From assembly GCA_019752635.1 (NCBI GenBank), contig JAIELX010000008.1, positions 1 to 64,000 on the forward strand: a DNA stretch of 64,000 nt, in the 5' to 3' direction. The stretch comes from Candidatus Obscuribacterales bacterium. Its GTDB lineage: Bacteria > Cyanobacteriota > Vampirovibrionia > Obscuribacterales > Obscuribacteraceae. The notes beneath the pieces are model-generated. The model did no database searches. It had not been told where the DNA came from and saw nothing but the letters and a program-made list of their open reading frames with translations. Both the position numbers and the translations under genes were made by a program. Positions 56,036 to 64,000 of the stretch are shown here, piece by piece (position 1 is the stretch's first letter; every line of letters starts with the position of its first letter).

Positions 56036-56699
56036 TTAGCACAGCCGAGACCTCACACACGACTTTGCGATGGAGCGACTGCCGGCTTGAAGAATTCGAA
56101 GCAATCTCTTCCATTGGCTTTTGGCTCGAACCGATCGTGCCGCCACCGGAGATAAAGCTGATCGCATCATTGCCGGGCACCGCTTTGAGAGACGACGCGC
56201 TTTCCGATGCGGAAACATGTTTATGAAGAGTCAATAGCTAATCGAAGGGAACCCTTGACGAATTTGACCGACCGGTCTATTCTTGAAGTATAGAGCGGGA
56301 GTTGAACCTCATGGCAGACCCACGCCGCTCTCAAGACCAAAACCACCGCAGAGGAAACCTTAGCCGTTCCGTTGCTGACTCGCAATTCTCCGTCAGGTCT
56401 GTCGCGCGTCCTGGTCACTACCGGTGCCCTGCGGACGATGGCACTGCCACTAGGGGCGGTGCCCAGGCTATTGCAACTGATTCAAATACGCATCGTCAAT
56501 TTACTCGCGCTGGCATCTGATCGGCGACCAGGGTGCGGTATCGCAACAAGACGCAGACGAAAAGGCGGCAAAATTTCGAGTAAGCCAGGCCGCGTAACCG
56601 CTAGCATCAGAAAGGTCGAAGTAGTGGACGGTATCGCCAACGACACCAACACTTACAGAAGTTGAGCCCGCCAGCATTTCAACAATCGGAGACAAAAAA
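56036..56699. other. Decayed or non-coding stretch between hisC and a TetR unit
   Basis: 664 bp with several overlapping short frames. An ATG at 56311 (GGGAG 9 nt upstream, 69 codons) and a frame from 56372 to 56665 (GLSRVLVTTGALRTMALPLG ...) overlap in different phases, as if one gene had been frameshifted. A promoter-operator precedes them at 56255. No protein family was recognised, so these are not called as genes. Confidence 0.35.
56255..56283 (+). promoter_or_regulatory. Promoter with embedded TetR-type palindrome
   Basis: TTGACG (56255-56260) and TATTCT (56278-56283) are 17 bp apart. Between them lies GACCGGTC (56270-56277) within TTGACCGACCGGTCTATT, resembling operators of NemR/AcuR-like TetR repressors. 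The TetR gene at 56932 is downstream on the same strand, so autoregulation fits. Confidence 0.5.
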
Positions 56700-56882
56700 A
56701 TGTCAGACCAAACCATAGCCGCGTGCATATTCCTTACCGCGCTCACCTGTACCGCCTTCGCCATAAGAGCAAGACAGCAAGAGTTGATGAGACAGCTTGA
56801 AAAGCCCTATCCAGCGCCGATGTTTCAGGGCAAGCGGCACTCATTGCTGAGAAAAACCGGCGACAAATCCGATCAAGACTGA
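56700..56882 (+). CDS. Small membrane-anchored protein
   Basis: A 60-residue protein with an N-terminal hydrophobic helix (about 5-24, TIAACIFLTALTCTAFAI) and a basic soluble tail (RARQQELMRQLEKPYPAPMFQGKRH). GGAG lies 8 nt before the ATG. The TetR gene starts 50 bp downstream, so they may be co-transcribed. No family recognised. Confidence 0.55.
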   Translation: MSDQTIAACIFLTALTCTAFAIRARQQELMRQLEKPYPAPMFQGKRHSLLRKTGDKSDQD

Positions 56883-56931
56883 AGAGCATTTATAATGACA
56901 TTATCGCCCCAGAGTCTAAGGTATCGCAGCA

Positions 56932-57528
56932 ATGACCTCGAAAGTAGCCGGAAAACAAGAAACAAAGGTCGCATTGCTTGAGGCCGGCATGAACATCATG
57001 GTGGAAAAGGGCTACACAAACACAGGCATTCAAGAAATCTTGAATACTCTAGGCGTCCCCAAAGGCTCGTTCTATCATTACTTCGAAAGTAAAGAGAACT
57101 ATGCCGTCGCGATCATTCATCATTTCGACCAATGCTATTGCGAAAATTTGCTCCAAACTTTGCGAAATACCGAGCAAACACCTATGAATAGGCTCAAAGC
57201 CTACTGTGAAACGGGTCGCACCAACTTAGTGGCACAGAATTGTCGCAAGGGTTGCCTGATTGGCAACCTCAGTCAGGAAATGGCAGACCAAAGTGAAGTG
57301 CTTCGCAAGGAACTCTGCCTGGTAATGGGTAAGTGGCGCGATATGTTCTCTTCTTGCATACAAGAAGGGCAAGAGTCGGGTGAGATAACGAAGAACTGGC
57401 CAGCGGACCACCTGGCGGAACTGTTCCTTTCCGGTTGGAGCGGAGCAATCACTCGCTCGAAAACTTTGAAAAATATAGAACCTGTCGACATCTTCATGGA
57501 TGTTATGTTCGCCATGCTCAGGAAGTAG
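56932..57528 (+). CDS. TetR/AcrR family regulator, AcuR/NemR-like
   Basis: A 198-residue repressor. The helix-turn-helix is at residues 8-55 (ALLEAGMNIMVEKGYTNTGIQEILNTLGVPKGSFYHYFESKENY). The C-terminal domain has NCRKGCLIGNLSQEMADQSE, a pattern of the AcuR/NemR group, where a Cys in this area can sense electrophiles in NemR; the sensing role here is inference. A fitting operator lies at 56270 upstream. Its end overlaps the radical SAM gene by 11 bp, tail to tail. Confidence 0.93.
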   Translation: MTSKVAGKQETKVALLEAGMNIMVEKGYTNTGIQEILNTLGVPKGSFYHYFESKENYAVAIIHHFDQCYCENLLQTLRNTEQTPMNRLKAYCETGRTNLVAQNCRKGCLIGNLSQEMADQSEVLRKELCLVMGKWRDMFSSCIQEGQESGEITKNWPADHLAELFLSGWSGAITRSKTLKNIEPVDIFMDVMFAMLRK

Positions 57529-58318
57529 TTCCTAACAGCATTGATGAATCGATTTCATCTTCGTTGATCAAATGCACCCGGGAAGCAAGGCGCTCGATGG
57601 CTTGTCGATAGTTGCGCTCTTCAAAAAAAACTTTGTACTTTTCGATCAAATGCGGTCTCGTGTTCACTTCAGCCCACCGCATCCGGTCAATCCACATTTT
57701 GTCTACATGACGCGCCAACAACTCGGCCAACTCGTCCGGATCGCAGGGCAGCAACGGCGCAACCGAAGCGTAGACACGAATACCTTCTTTACTAAGGGTG
57801 CGAATAAGATTCAAACGTCGCCCTATGGATGGTGCCGACGGCTCGAACTCAGAGCGGATATCATCGCGATTGGTCGTGAGACTCACTCCGACTTGCAGCC
57901 GATTTCCGAATGCCTTGAGCAGCTCGAGGTCCTGCAAAATCAAATGACTGCGAGTGTGCATAGTTACCTTGGCCGGTTGATAGCGCAGTAGCTCCAATAA
58001 GCATTTCCTACTCAATCGATACTTCAATTCTATGTATTGATACGGATCCGTTGCGGAACTGAAAAATATTCTGCTTCCGAAAACTTTCAGCCGGTCCTTT
58101 TGCAGTAAGGCTGGCGCGTTCACCTTCACATTAATCCAAGTCCCCCACTCTTGAGGAGAGTGGTGCGCGTTAGGAAACTTCGGGACGTAACAGTAAGAAC
58201 AACGGAAAGCGCAGCCGCCGTATGGATTCAGAGAGTAGTCGTACCCGCGAGATAGCGAGCCCAGCGCCTGCGGGGTCAGGATACTTTTAGCCTGCACTTC
58301 CTTGATTTGTAAATTCAT
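57518..58318 (-). CDS. SplB-like radical SAM protein
   Basis: A 266-residue radical SAM enzyme. GGCAFRCSYCYVP (about 38-50) is the CxxxCxxC cluster site, preceded by the typical SLNPY. FSSATDPYQYIELKYRLSRKCLLELL and TMHTRSHLILQDLELL follow, as in the SPL-like family. Such proteins often lack a known substrate; true spore photoproduct lyase is unlikely in a non-sporulating lineage. ATG 58318 fits the family; the frame upstream to 58393 runs into a CA repeat. Confidence 0.9.
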   Translation of the reverse strand: MNLQIKEVQAKSILTPQALGSLSRGYDYSLNPYGGCAFRCSYCYVPKFPNAHHSPQEWGTWINVKVNAPALLQKDRLKVFGSRIFFSSATDPYQYIELKYRLSRKCLLELLRYQPAKVTMHTRSHLILQDLELLKAFGNRLQVGVSLTTNRDDIRSEFEPSAPSIGRRLNLIRTLSKEGIRVYASVAPLLPCDPDELAELLARHVDKMWIDRMRWAEVNTRPHLIEKYKVFFEERNYRQAIERLASRVHLINEDEIDSSMLLGTTS

Positions 58319-58572
58319 GCCAAGCGCCTTGCCTACCACTCGTATGTATGGTATCTTAACAGATAGGGAAAGTTGATGATCACACACACACACAAATCAG
58401 TTCCTCCCTCATTCGGAGCGACTTAGCCGGTCGCTCCGCATGTCCTTTTTGAAGATCAATCAGAGGGTTGGTCCGATTTCGTATGGTATCCGCGGAGCTG
58501 GCTGTATGGTACCAGCACGCAGACATCCTGCGGACTTCCGTGAATCGGTCCAGATTTGGTCCACGAAAAATT

Positions 58573-60030
58573 CTAGTCGTGTTTTTCCGGGTCGGGACGG
58601 CCGGGCACTTCGATTTTACCGGTGTCATAAACTACGGCGTCGTAAATGTACTTCAGTGTGTTGGCATCACGGGTGGTGAGGCCATCTTTTACGTTCTTTG
58701 TCGCAGCGAAAAACATAACATCATTAGGATTGGCAGAATGCCCGCTGATTCCCAGAGCATGCCCCACTTCGTGCGCCGAAGTGGCTTCCAACTCGGCCGC
58801 GGTGAAAGCCTTGCCGTTATCGTCAGTGGTTAACAACTTAATCACTACGTGATTGATTCCGGCAATCTTGGCGCCCTTTTGTCCACCGGCCTTAATCTCG
58901 CAAACGCCAGCTTCACTGTGCGATTGAGTTCTGCTCACCGCCGCAGGATCATCCGTATACACGACTTCTATGTTCGCCTCGGCTCGATCGCTTGTGGTTG
59001 TCCATGACACTTTTCCGTCAGTAGCTTTGCACCACAAATCCAATGCCTTCGGAACCGATCCCTGAAACGCCTTATCGTAATTCTTCACTGAGTCCGCAGG
59101 CTCGAAATAAACCTTCAGCGGCATGCGCGTCAAACTCCATCGTTTAATAAATGGTTTCGAAACGGCTTGAAAGTAGTCGGAGCTTTCAATGTCACCGGCT
59201 GTTTTCATGACCTTCTTGAGCACGGGAAGCCGATCTTTAGCAGCGACGGCCATCTCGCCTTTGCTATCCATATGAACGTACTGTTTTAAACATTCCCGAG
59301 CTTGCTTCAAGTCCCCCATTCCCTCATAAGCACCAGCAAGCGCACTCACTATGGCAGGCTTCTTCGGGTCGGCAGCAAGCACTGCCTTGAAGCATTCTAT
59401 TGCTGCTTTGTATTTTCCTTCACGCACGTAGCACAGTCCCAGAATTTCTTGTTCCTTATCTTTGTGCGCATGCTCGCCGCCCTTCTGCGTAGCTTCGAGA
59501 ATTTCGATTGCTTCCCTATAGTTCTTCTCGTTGTAAGAAGTAACGGCTTTGTTGATCTTGCCCAGCAACGCGTCGTCGGCCTCAATCTGATCAATTTGCG
59601 TTAGAAGGCGATTGACCGACGGAGCAGCCTGGCCATCAGGATGCCCTTTGAGATACTCTCGCAAACACTCGCGCGCGGTACCATACTCTCGTCGCTGAGC
59701 ATAGGCTGAACCCAGCGGCGCCAAGACGTTGGTATTGGTTGGATCAAGCTCGCGAGCTTTCTTCAGAAATTCAAAGGCTTTATCCTTGTCGGTTTCATGG
59801 TAAAGATTGGCAAGGCAAGCGAGCGCCATGGACTCGTTCTTCGGTGATAGTGTGTACTGCATCGCCTTTTCGAACGCAGCAATAGCCTCAGCCTTTTTGC
59901 TGTCATCTCGTATAAGCAGCGCGCCCTGATGAAGATACGGCATCGCCTTCTCGTCCGTAACGTTCTGCGCAAACGCTGATGAAGAAGCTACGACGCAAAA
60001 GAAGCAAGCCGCGAGAACGCAATTTTTCAT
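58573..60030 (-). CDS. Secreted TPR-metzincin protease 2
   Basis: A 485-residue protein. A signal peptide (about 1-21, ending AFA) precedes TPR repeats (about 28-280) and a metzincin domain (about 290-480). HEVGHALGISGHS, near residue 418, carries the zinc His residues, and NDVMFFA just after is a likely Met-turn. It is a paralog of the protein at 14647 but lacks the C-terminal TPR block. Matrixin-like extracellular proteolysis is likely. GGAG lies 5 nt before the ATG. Confidence 0.88.
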   Translation of the reverse strand: MKNCVLAACFFCVVASSSAFAQNVTDEKAMPYLHQGALLIRDDSKKAEAIAAFEKAMQYTLSPKNESMALACLANLYHETDKDKAFEFLKKARELDPTNTNVLAPLGSAYAQRREYGTARECLREYLKGHPDGQAAPSVNRLLTQIDQIEADDALLGKINKAVTSYNEKNYREAIEILEATQKGGEHAHKDKEQEILGLCYVREGKYKAAIECFKAVLAADPKKPAIVSALAGAYEGMGDLKQARECLKQYVHMDSKGEMAVAAKDRLPVLKKVMKTAGDIESSDYFQAVSKPFIKRWSLTRMPLKVYFEPADSVKNYDKAFQGSVPKALDLWCKATDGKVSWTTTSDRAEANIEVVYTDDPAAVSRTQSHSEAGVCEIKAGGQKGAKIAGINHVVIKLLTTDDNGKAFTAAELEATSAHEVGHALGISGHSANPNDVMFFAATKNVKDGLTTRDANTLKYIYDAVVYDTGKIEVPGRPDPEKHD

Positions 60031-60266
60031 GGTGACTCCGCAATATACCAGTGGGACATTGTCTCATACCAGGCGCCATGGCGCATCCCGCGGCAGAGCG
60101 AAAATAACCGTTCGCCAATTCGCTAGCAGCCTATTTTAGAGAAGAGCAAATCTTTCGATAAGCTGTCGAGCCCCCCCCTCTGTTCAAGCCTCACTCCGTG
60201 CACACAGGGAACCGGCTCGCTAACACGTGCGTCAAGCATGCAGCGGCATTTTGAGGAATCGCGATC

Positions 60267-61271
60267 ATGCGAAAAATGAGTCTGTTCGGAATTTGCATGG
60301 CGATCGGCGCAGTAGCGGCCTACTTGCGCACCACGAGACGATACATGAGTTTCAAAGACAAAGTAGTGTTAATCACTGGAGCCTCACGCGGCCTCGGACT
60401 TGTAATGGCACGCCGGCTCGTTTCACAAAGAGCCAAGGTAGTAATAGTCGCGCGAGACGTTGACGAGTTGCGTCTTGCGAAAAACGATTTGATAGCGCGC
60501 GGCGGAACCGTGCATACCGAAGTGTGCGACGTGACAAACGAAACAGAAGTCCGACGACTGGTTGCACGCGTCAACGAAAGATTCGGTCGGCTCGACGTAA
60601 TCATCAACAACGCCGGCACCATCCAGGTGGGTCCCATAGAAGTACAAACCAAGGCAGACTACGAAGAGGCAATGCAAACGCACTACTGGGGTCCGCTCAA
60701 CTTGATACTTGCAGCGCTGCCTATGCTGCGCAAACAAAAAGCAGCGAGAATCGTAAACATAGTCTCCATCGGCGGATTGATAAGCATTCCACACATGCTT
60801 CCCTATAGCTCCAGCAAATTCGCATTGCTGGGTCTGTCAGAGGGCTTGCATGCCGAATTGGCGAAGGACAATATTACAGTCACCACGGTTTGCCCTGGAA
60901 TGATGCGGACAGGTAGCCATGTCAACGCCAAATTCAAAGGAAGGAATAAGTTAGAGTACGCGTGGTTCAGCATCGGAAACTCACTGCCATTCATAAGCAT
61001 GGCAGCAGAAGAGGCAGCTAAGGAAATCCTTTCCGCATGTCAAAGAGGCGAACCTCATGTAACGTTGACAGTACCAGCGCAAATAGCAGCGAAATTTCAC
61101 GGATTCTGCCCGGGGTGGACAGCCGAACTCATGGCTCTAGTAAACGCAATGCTTCCCTCCCCCGGCGGAATCGGCGCCAAGACAACGACCGGCAAGGAAA
61201 GCCATAGCAAGTGGTCGCCTTCATCTGTTACGGTGATGTCGGACACGGCCGCCGCGGCCAACAACCAGTAG
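60267..61271 (+). CDS. Short-chain dehydrogenase/reductase with N-terminal helix
   Basis: A 334-residue NAD(P)-dependent oxidoreductase. A hydrophobic N-terminal segment (about 4-20) may anchor it in the membrane. The Rossmann motif is TGASRGLG (about 37-44), then NNAG, the catalytic Ser in VNIVSIG and YSSSK. Residues about 270-300 extend the classical fold and the end is a Ser/Ala tail. The acyl-CoA synthetase follows 112 bp later, so a lipid substrate is plausible. GAGGA precedes the ATG. Confidence 0.9.
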   Translation: MRKMSLFGICMAIGAVAAYLRTTRRYMSFKDKVVLITGASRGLGLVMARRLVSQRAKVVIVARDVDELRLAKNDLIARGGTVHTEVCDVTNETEVRRLVARVNERFGRLDVIINNAGTIQVGPIEVQTKADYEEAMQTHYWGPLNLILAALPMLRKQKAARIVNIVSIGGLISIPHMLPYSSSKFALLGLSEGLHAELAKDNITVTTVCPGMMRTGSHVNAKFKGRNKLEYAWFSIGNSLPFISMAAEEAAKEILSACQRGEPHVTLTVPAQIAAKFHGFCPGWTAELMALVNAMLPSPGGIGAKTTTGKESHSKWSPSSVTVMSDTAAAANNQ

Positions 61272-61382
61272 GTACAGTTGCGAAACTGTGGTACCGCTGA
61301 TCACCGGCGGTCGGTCATCAAATATGCTATCTTCATCGGCCAGGGAGCGGTATTCCGCAGAAATCAAGATAGGAGAGCAGCC

Positions 61383-63107
61383 ATGACCACCACCGGCGCA
61401 AACGTGGAAACCTCTGAGTGTCCCCAAACCCGAGTTTTGGCTCTGATCAACAACTGCGTAGACCAATTTTCTTCTCGAACAGCTTTCCGTATTAAGGAGG
61501 GCAGTGAAGTCACCGCTCTTTCATTCGGAGATCTATCCAAGCGCGCAGTAAAGCTGGGCTCCTATCTAATTGAGTCGGGAGTGAAGCACGGCGATCGAAT
61601 AGCCATTCTCGGCGAATCCTGCCCTGAGTGGGGCGTGGCGTTCTTCGGCGCGGTTCGCTCCGGCGCAACCATTGTTCCTCTAGACGTGAAACTAACTGAA
61701 ACAGAACTGACGTCCATTCTCTCCAATTGCTTGCCAACAGTAGTGATCTGCAGTGTCAAACACATTCCCGTTGTGCAAAATCTACAAAAGAAAGTTGCAT
61801 CGATAAAAAACGTTTATCTGTTTGCTGAAACGAAGGAAGAAACCACTTTCAAGTGCATTCACAGTCTTGAGCCGGCAAAACTGACTGCTGGAGTAGAGCG
61901 GCGCCCCGACGAAGTCGCTCTTATTGTTTACACCTCAGGCACCACCGGTAGTCCCAAAGGAGTGATGACGACCTTTGGAAATATCATTTTCCAGATCAAT
62001 AGTTTTGTAGATATCATCGAATTGACCGAGAACGACAAGTTCTTGTCGATTCTGCCGCTAAACCACCTTTTCGAACTAACAGGAGGATTCCTGGGCATTC
62101 TCAACAAGGGAGCAACGGTGTGCTTCTGTCACAGTCTCTTCCCTCAAGAAATCATTCGTATGATGCATGATGAGAAGATTTCAGGCATGGTGGGAGTACC
62201 TCTATTCTTCAAATCGCTGAAAGGCGGAATCGAAAGAGAAGTGAAGAAGAAGGGACCCGACGAGCTGGCGCGCTTTCATGGCGCTCTAGAAAAAGCGGAA
62301 GCGCTTCCCGTCGCTGAGCGTCGCAAACTTTTTGCTCCGGTGCTCGAAGCACTTGGCGGCGAATTGCGAGTGCTCATATCCGGTGGGGCGCCGCTTGAAG
62401 ATGAGATTGCTCAGTTCTTCAATCGACTCGGCATTCATATGTTGCAAGGCTACGGCTTAACTGAGACCAGCCCGGTCATTAGCGGCAACGCGATCAAAGC
62501 AAACAAAGTCGGTTCGGTCGGAAAGCCACTTCCCGGACTGGAAGTGCGCATCGATAAGAAAACAGCTTCCGACACGGAAGGTGAGATTCTGACTCGCGGA
62601 CCACACCTGATGCAAGGTTATTACACCCGCGAAGACTTGACCAAAGAAGTGATCGATTCGGAAGGCTGGTTTCACACAGGCGATTTGGGACACCTTGATC
62701 AAGACGGCTTCTTATACATCACCGGTCGAATCAAGAACATGATAGTGCTCGGCGGCGGCAAGAAAATCTTCCCGGAAGAGGTCGAAGCATGCTTGTCCCA
62801 GTGTCCGCTAGTGAAAGAACTTTGCGTACTCGGGCACAAGTCTTCCAAAGAGGGCGGGTTCAAAGAAGGTACGGAAGAAGTAGTGGCGGTAGTAGTCCCT
62901 GCCGATGCTGTTATCGCAGAACACAAAGATGACCCGCAAGCACTTCGAAAGACAATCGAGAAAGAACTCGACCAGTTAGCGGAACACCTCGCCTCGTACA
63001 AGAGACCGTCGCGAATTGTCATCAAGATGGACGAATTTGAAAAAACAGCAACAAGAAAAGTGAAAAGGAATACTGTCCAGGCGTGGCTTAGCGAGCAAAA
63101 GCCATAA
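61383..63107 (+). CDS. Long-chain acyl-CoA synthetase (AMP-forming)
   Basis: A 574-residue adenylate-forming ligase that activates fatty acids with ATP and CoA. P-loop YTSGTTGSPKGVM; then LQGYGLTETSPVISG, GWFHTGDLGHLDQDGFLYITGRIKNMIVLGGGKK and a C-terminal KVKRNTV with the catalytic Lys. It resembles FACL/FadD rather than acetyl-CoA synthetase. ATG 61383 has AGGAGA 8 nt upstream, and the longer frame from 61278 has no such site. Likely co-transcribed with the SDR. Confidence 0.95.
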   Translation: MTTTGANVETSECPQTRVLALINNCVDQFSSRTAFRIKEGSEVTALSFGDLSKRAVKLGSYLIESGVKHGDRIAILGESCPEWGVAFFGAVRSGATIVPLDVKLTETELTSILSNCLPTVVICSVKHIPVVQNLQKKVASIKNVYLFAETKEETTFKCIHSLEPAKLTAGVERRPDEVALIVYTSGTTGSPKGVMTTFGNIIFQINSFVDIIELTENDKFLSILPLNHLFELTGGFLGILNKGATVCFCHSLFPQEIIRMMHDEKISGMVGVPLFFKSLKGGIEREVKKKGPDELARFHGALEKAEALPVAERRKLFAPVLEALGGELRVLISGGAPLEDEIAQFFNRLGIHMLQGYGLTETSPVISGNAIKANKVGSVGKPLPGLEVRIDKKTASDTEGEILTRGPHLMQGYYTREDLTKEVIDSEGWFHTGDLGHLDQDGFLYITGRIKNMIVLGGGKKIFPEEVEACLSQCPLVKELCVLGHKSSKEGGFKEGTEEVVAVVVPADAVIAEHKDDPQALRKTIEKELDQLAEHLASYKRPSRIVIKMDEFEKTATRKVKRNTVQAWLSEQKP

Positions 63108-63196
63108 ATTTCGCAACCCGCTTGACATTCCGGTTTGCTACGCCCCTCTTTTCTGCGAGAATATGGCGGTGTAGCCGCCGCTTCAGGAAATGAAGA

Positions 63197-64000
63197 ATGA
63201 CCACCCAAACCCAACAGCTTCTTGACGAAGCCTATGTAGCTCTTGATTCGGAAGAACCGGATCGCGCGCTGGATCTCGGCAAGAAATTGCTCGAAATGAA
63301 GCAAGTCCGGGGGTTTGAGATCGTCGCACTTGCCCTGGACCAGCAGGGTAAATCTGATGAAGCAATTTCGGCGCTTCAGACCGGGGTAACCAAAGCACCG
63401 GATGCATTTCCGCTGTGGCAATTGCTGGGGAATTTCTTCTCCGAGCGCAATCGCTTCAATGATGCAAAAGAGGCGTACACCCGTGCGCTCAGCTGCACCG
63501 GAGCTGACACGGACGCAATCAACTATGATCTGGCAGTTATGTTACGCAGCGCCGGACAAACTCTGGAAGCGCTGGGCATCTGCGACCAGTTCGCCAATCC
63601 GGAATGGGGAATAAAAGTCCGCACGCTCCGAGCTTCATTGCTGAACAACGCCGGTCGCTGCGAGGAAGCAGCACAAGTAGCGCTGGCCGATATCGCCGAG
63701 CTTCTGAACCAGCCGGAAGTGTCGGAAGACGAAATGCTGGACCTCGCCCAAAACTACTCGGAACTTGGTCGCGCCAACTGGCTTGGTCGGCGCGACGGAA
63801 ACGCCGCATTCGAGAATGCCTGCAAGGCACTGGAGTGGGATCGCTCAGACCCCTCGGCCCTGTGGTTGATTCGCGAATTGATGTCGATGAAAACACCCTC
63901 GTCTCACTGGTTCCGCATTGAGTTAAGCGGGCAATGGCATTTCCCTCTCGAGCCGGATCAATTACCGCCCCCCTTTATCGCCAGCTATGACATAGTTGCT
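63197..64000 (+). CDS. TPR protein, cut by the window end
   Basis: 268 residues are visible and the frame is still open at the last base. It has no signal peptide and consists of TPR-like repeats (EEPDRALDLGKKLL, GKSDEAISALQTGVTKAPDAF, NRFNDAKEAYTRALS, GQTLEALGICDQFA). AGGA lies 9 nt before the ATG. A GGCGG/CCGCC hairpin sits at 63165-63180. The later part (HWFRIELSGQWHFPL) leaves the TPR pattern, so another domain probably follows outside the window. Confidence 0.85.
   Translation, partial: MTTQTQQLLDEAYVALDSEEPDRALDLGKKLLEMKQVRGFEIVALALDQQGKSDEAISALQTGVTKAPDAFPLWQLLGNFFSERNRFNDAKEAYTRALSCTGADTDAINYDLAVMLRSAGQTLEALGICDQFANPEWGIKVRTLRASLLNNAGRCEEAAQVALADIAELLNQPEVSEDEMLDLAQNYSELGRANWLGRRDGNAAFENACKALEWDRSDPSALWLIRELMSMKTPSSHWFRIELSGQWHFPLEPDQLPPPFIASYDIVA

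Noticed and set aside
58381..58394. (CA)7 run upstream of the radical SAM gene
   Set aside because: Short simple repeat; it only extends a spurious upstream frame and has no evident role.
62699..63421. 240-codon minus-strand frame over the acyl-CoA synthetase end
   Set aside because: Antisense to the conserved C-terminal domain, and the product is low quality and Ser-rich.

Overview
The window looks like a chromosomal segment of a non-photosynthetic relative of cyanobacteria, most like the Vampirovibrionia/Melainabacteria (Obscuribacterales type). This placement is inferred from gene content, not from a database match. The clues are near-50% GC, a single-RRM RNA-binding protein of the cyanobacterial Rbp type, a Tic20-like membrane protein, a DUF151 bifunctional nuclease, CMP-KDO synthetase (so an LPS-bearing outer membrane), and many secreted TPR proteins. 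No rRNA, CRISPR array, intact transposase or phage module is visible. Two tRNAs are present: an initiator tRNA-fMet and a tRNA-Gly(TCC).

Layout. 1-24 kb is mostly housekeeping: thiL, YggT, a Tat-exported LVIVD propeller, an M48 protease with a zinc ribbon, a GAF-GGDEF diguanylate cyclase, hisS, an orphan ParA ATPase, a DUF151 nuclease behind a candidate small RNA, a TPR-metzincin fusion, GDPD, an RRM protein, a fatty-acid desaturase, a ribbon-helix-helix regulator and kdsB. 24-36 kb is an envelope/secretome block: two tandem TadE-like pseudopilins, a 1371-residue beta-solenoid protein with a long Thr-Gly-Gly tract and a FecR-like tail, an HTTM membrane protein with its partner, a multicopper oxidase with an FG-GAP-like tail beside a PepSY protein, and a streptogramin-lyase-like propeller.

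36-46.6 kb holds the most unusual locus. Two divergent, exported, unrecognised proteins each carry three copies of one roughly 240-residue module. They are followed by an ABM-domain membrane protein and a full-length eukaryote-type xanthine dehydrogenase/aldehyde oxidase whose substrate-binding residues do not look like those of a xanthine enzyme.

46.6-50.1 kb is a cassette of four genes (PNPOx-like, SnoaL/DUF1348, dehalogenase-like hydrolase, TetR). It lies between the 3' side of tRNA-fMet and a 27-bp copy of part of that tRNA, and it carries two matching TetR-type operators. 50-64 kb returns to ordinary genes: dtd, a TPR protein, an AMI1-like amidase, hisC, a TetR unit, a radical SAM protein, a second TPR-metzincin, an SDR, an acyl-CoA synthetase and a TPR protein cut by the window end.

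Convergent genes are packed very tightly (gaps of 4-10 bp, once an 11-bp overlap). Where possible, starts were chosen by Shine-Dalgarno sequence, so several differ from the longest open frame. Two gene-poor stretches stand out: 53.7-54.9 kb and 56.0-56.7 kb.
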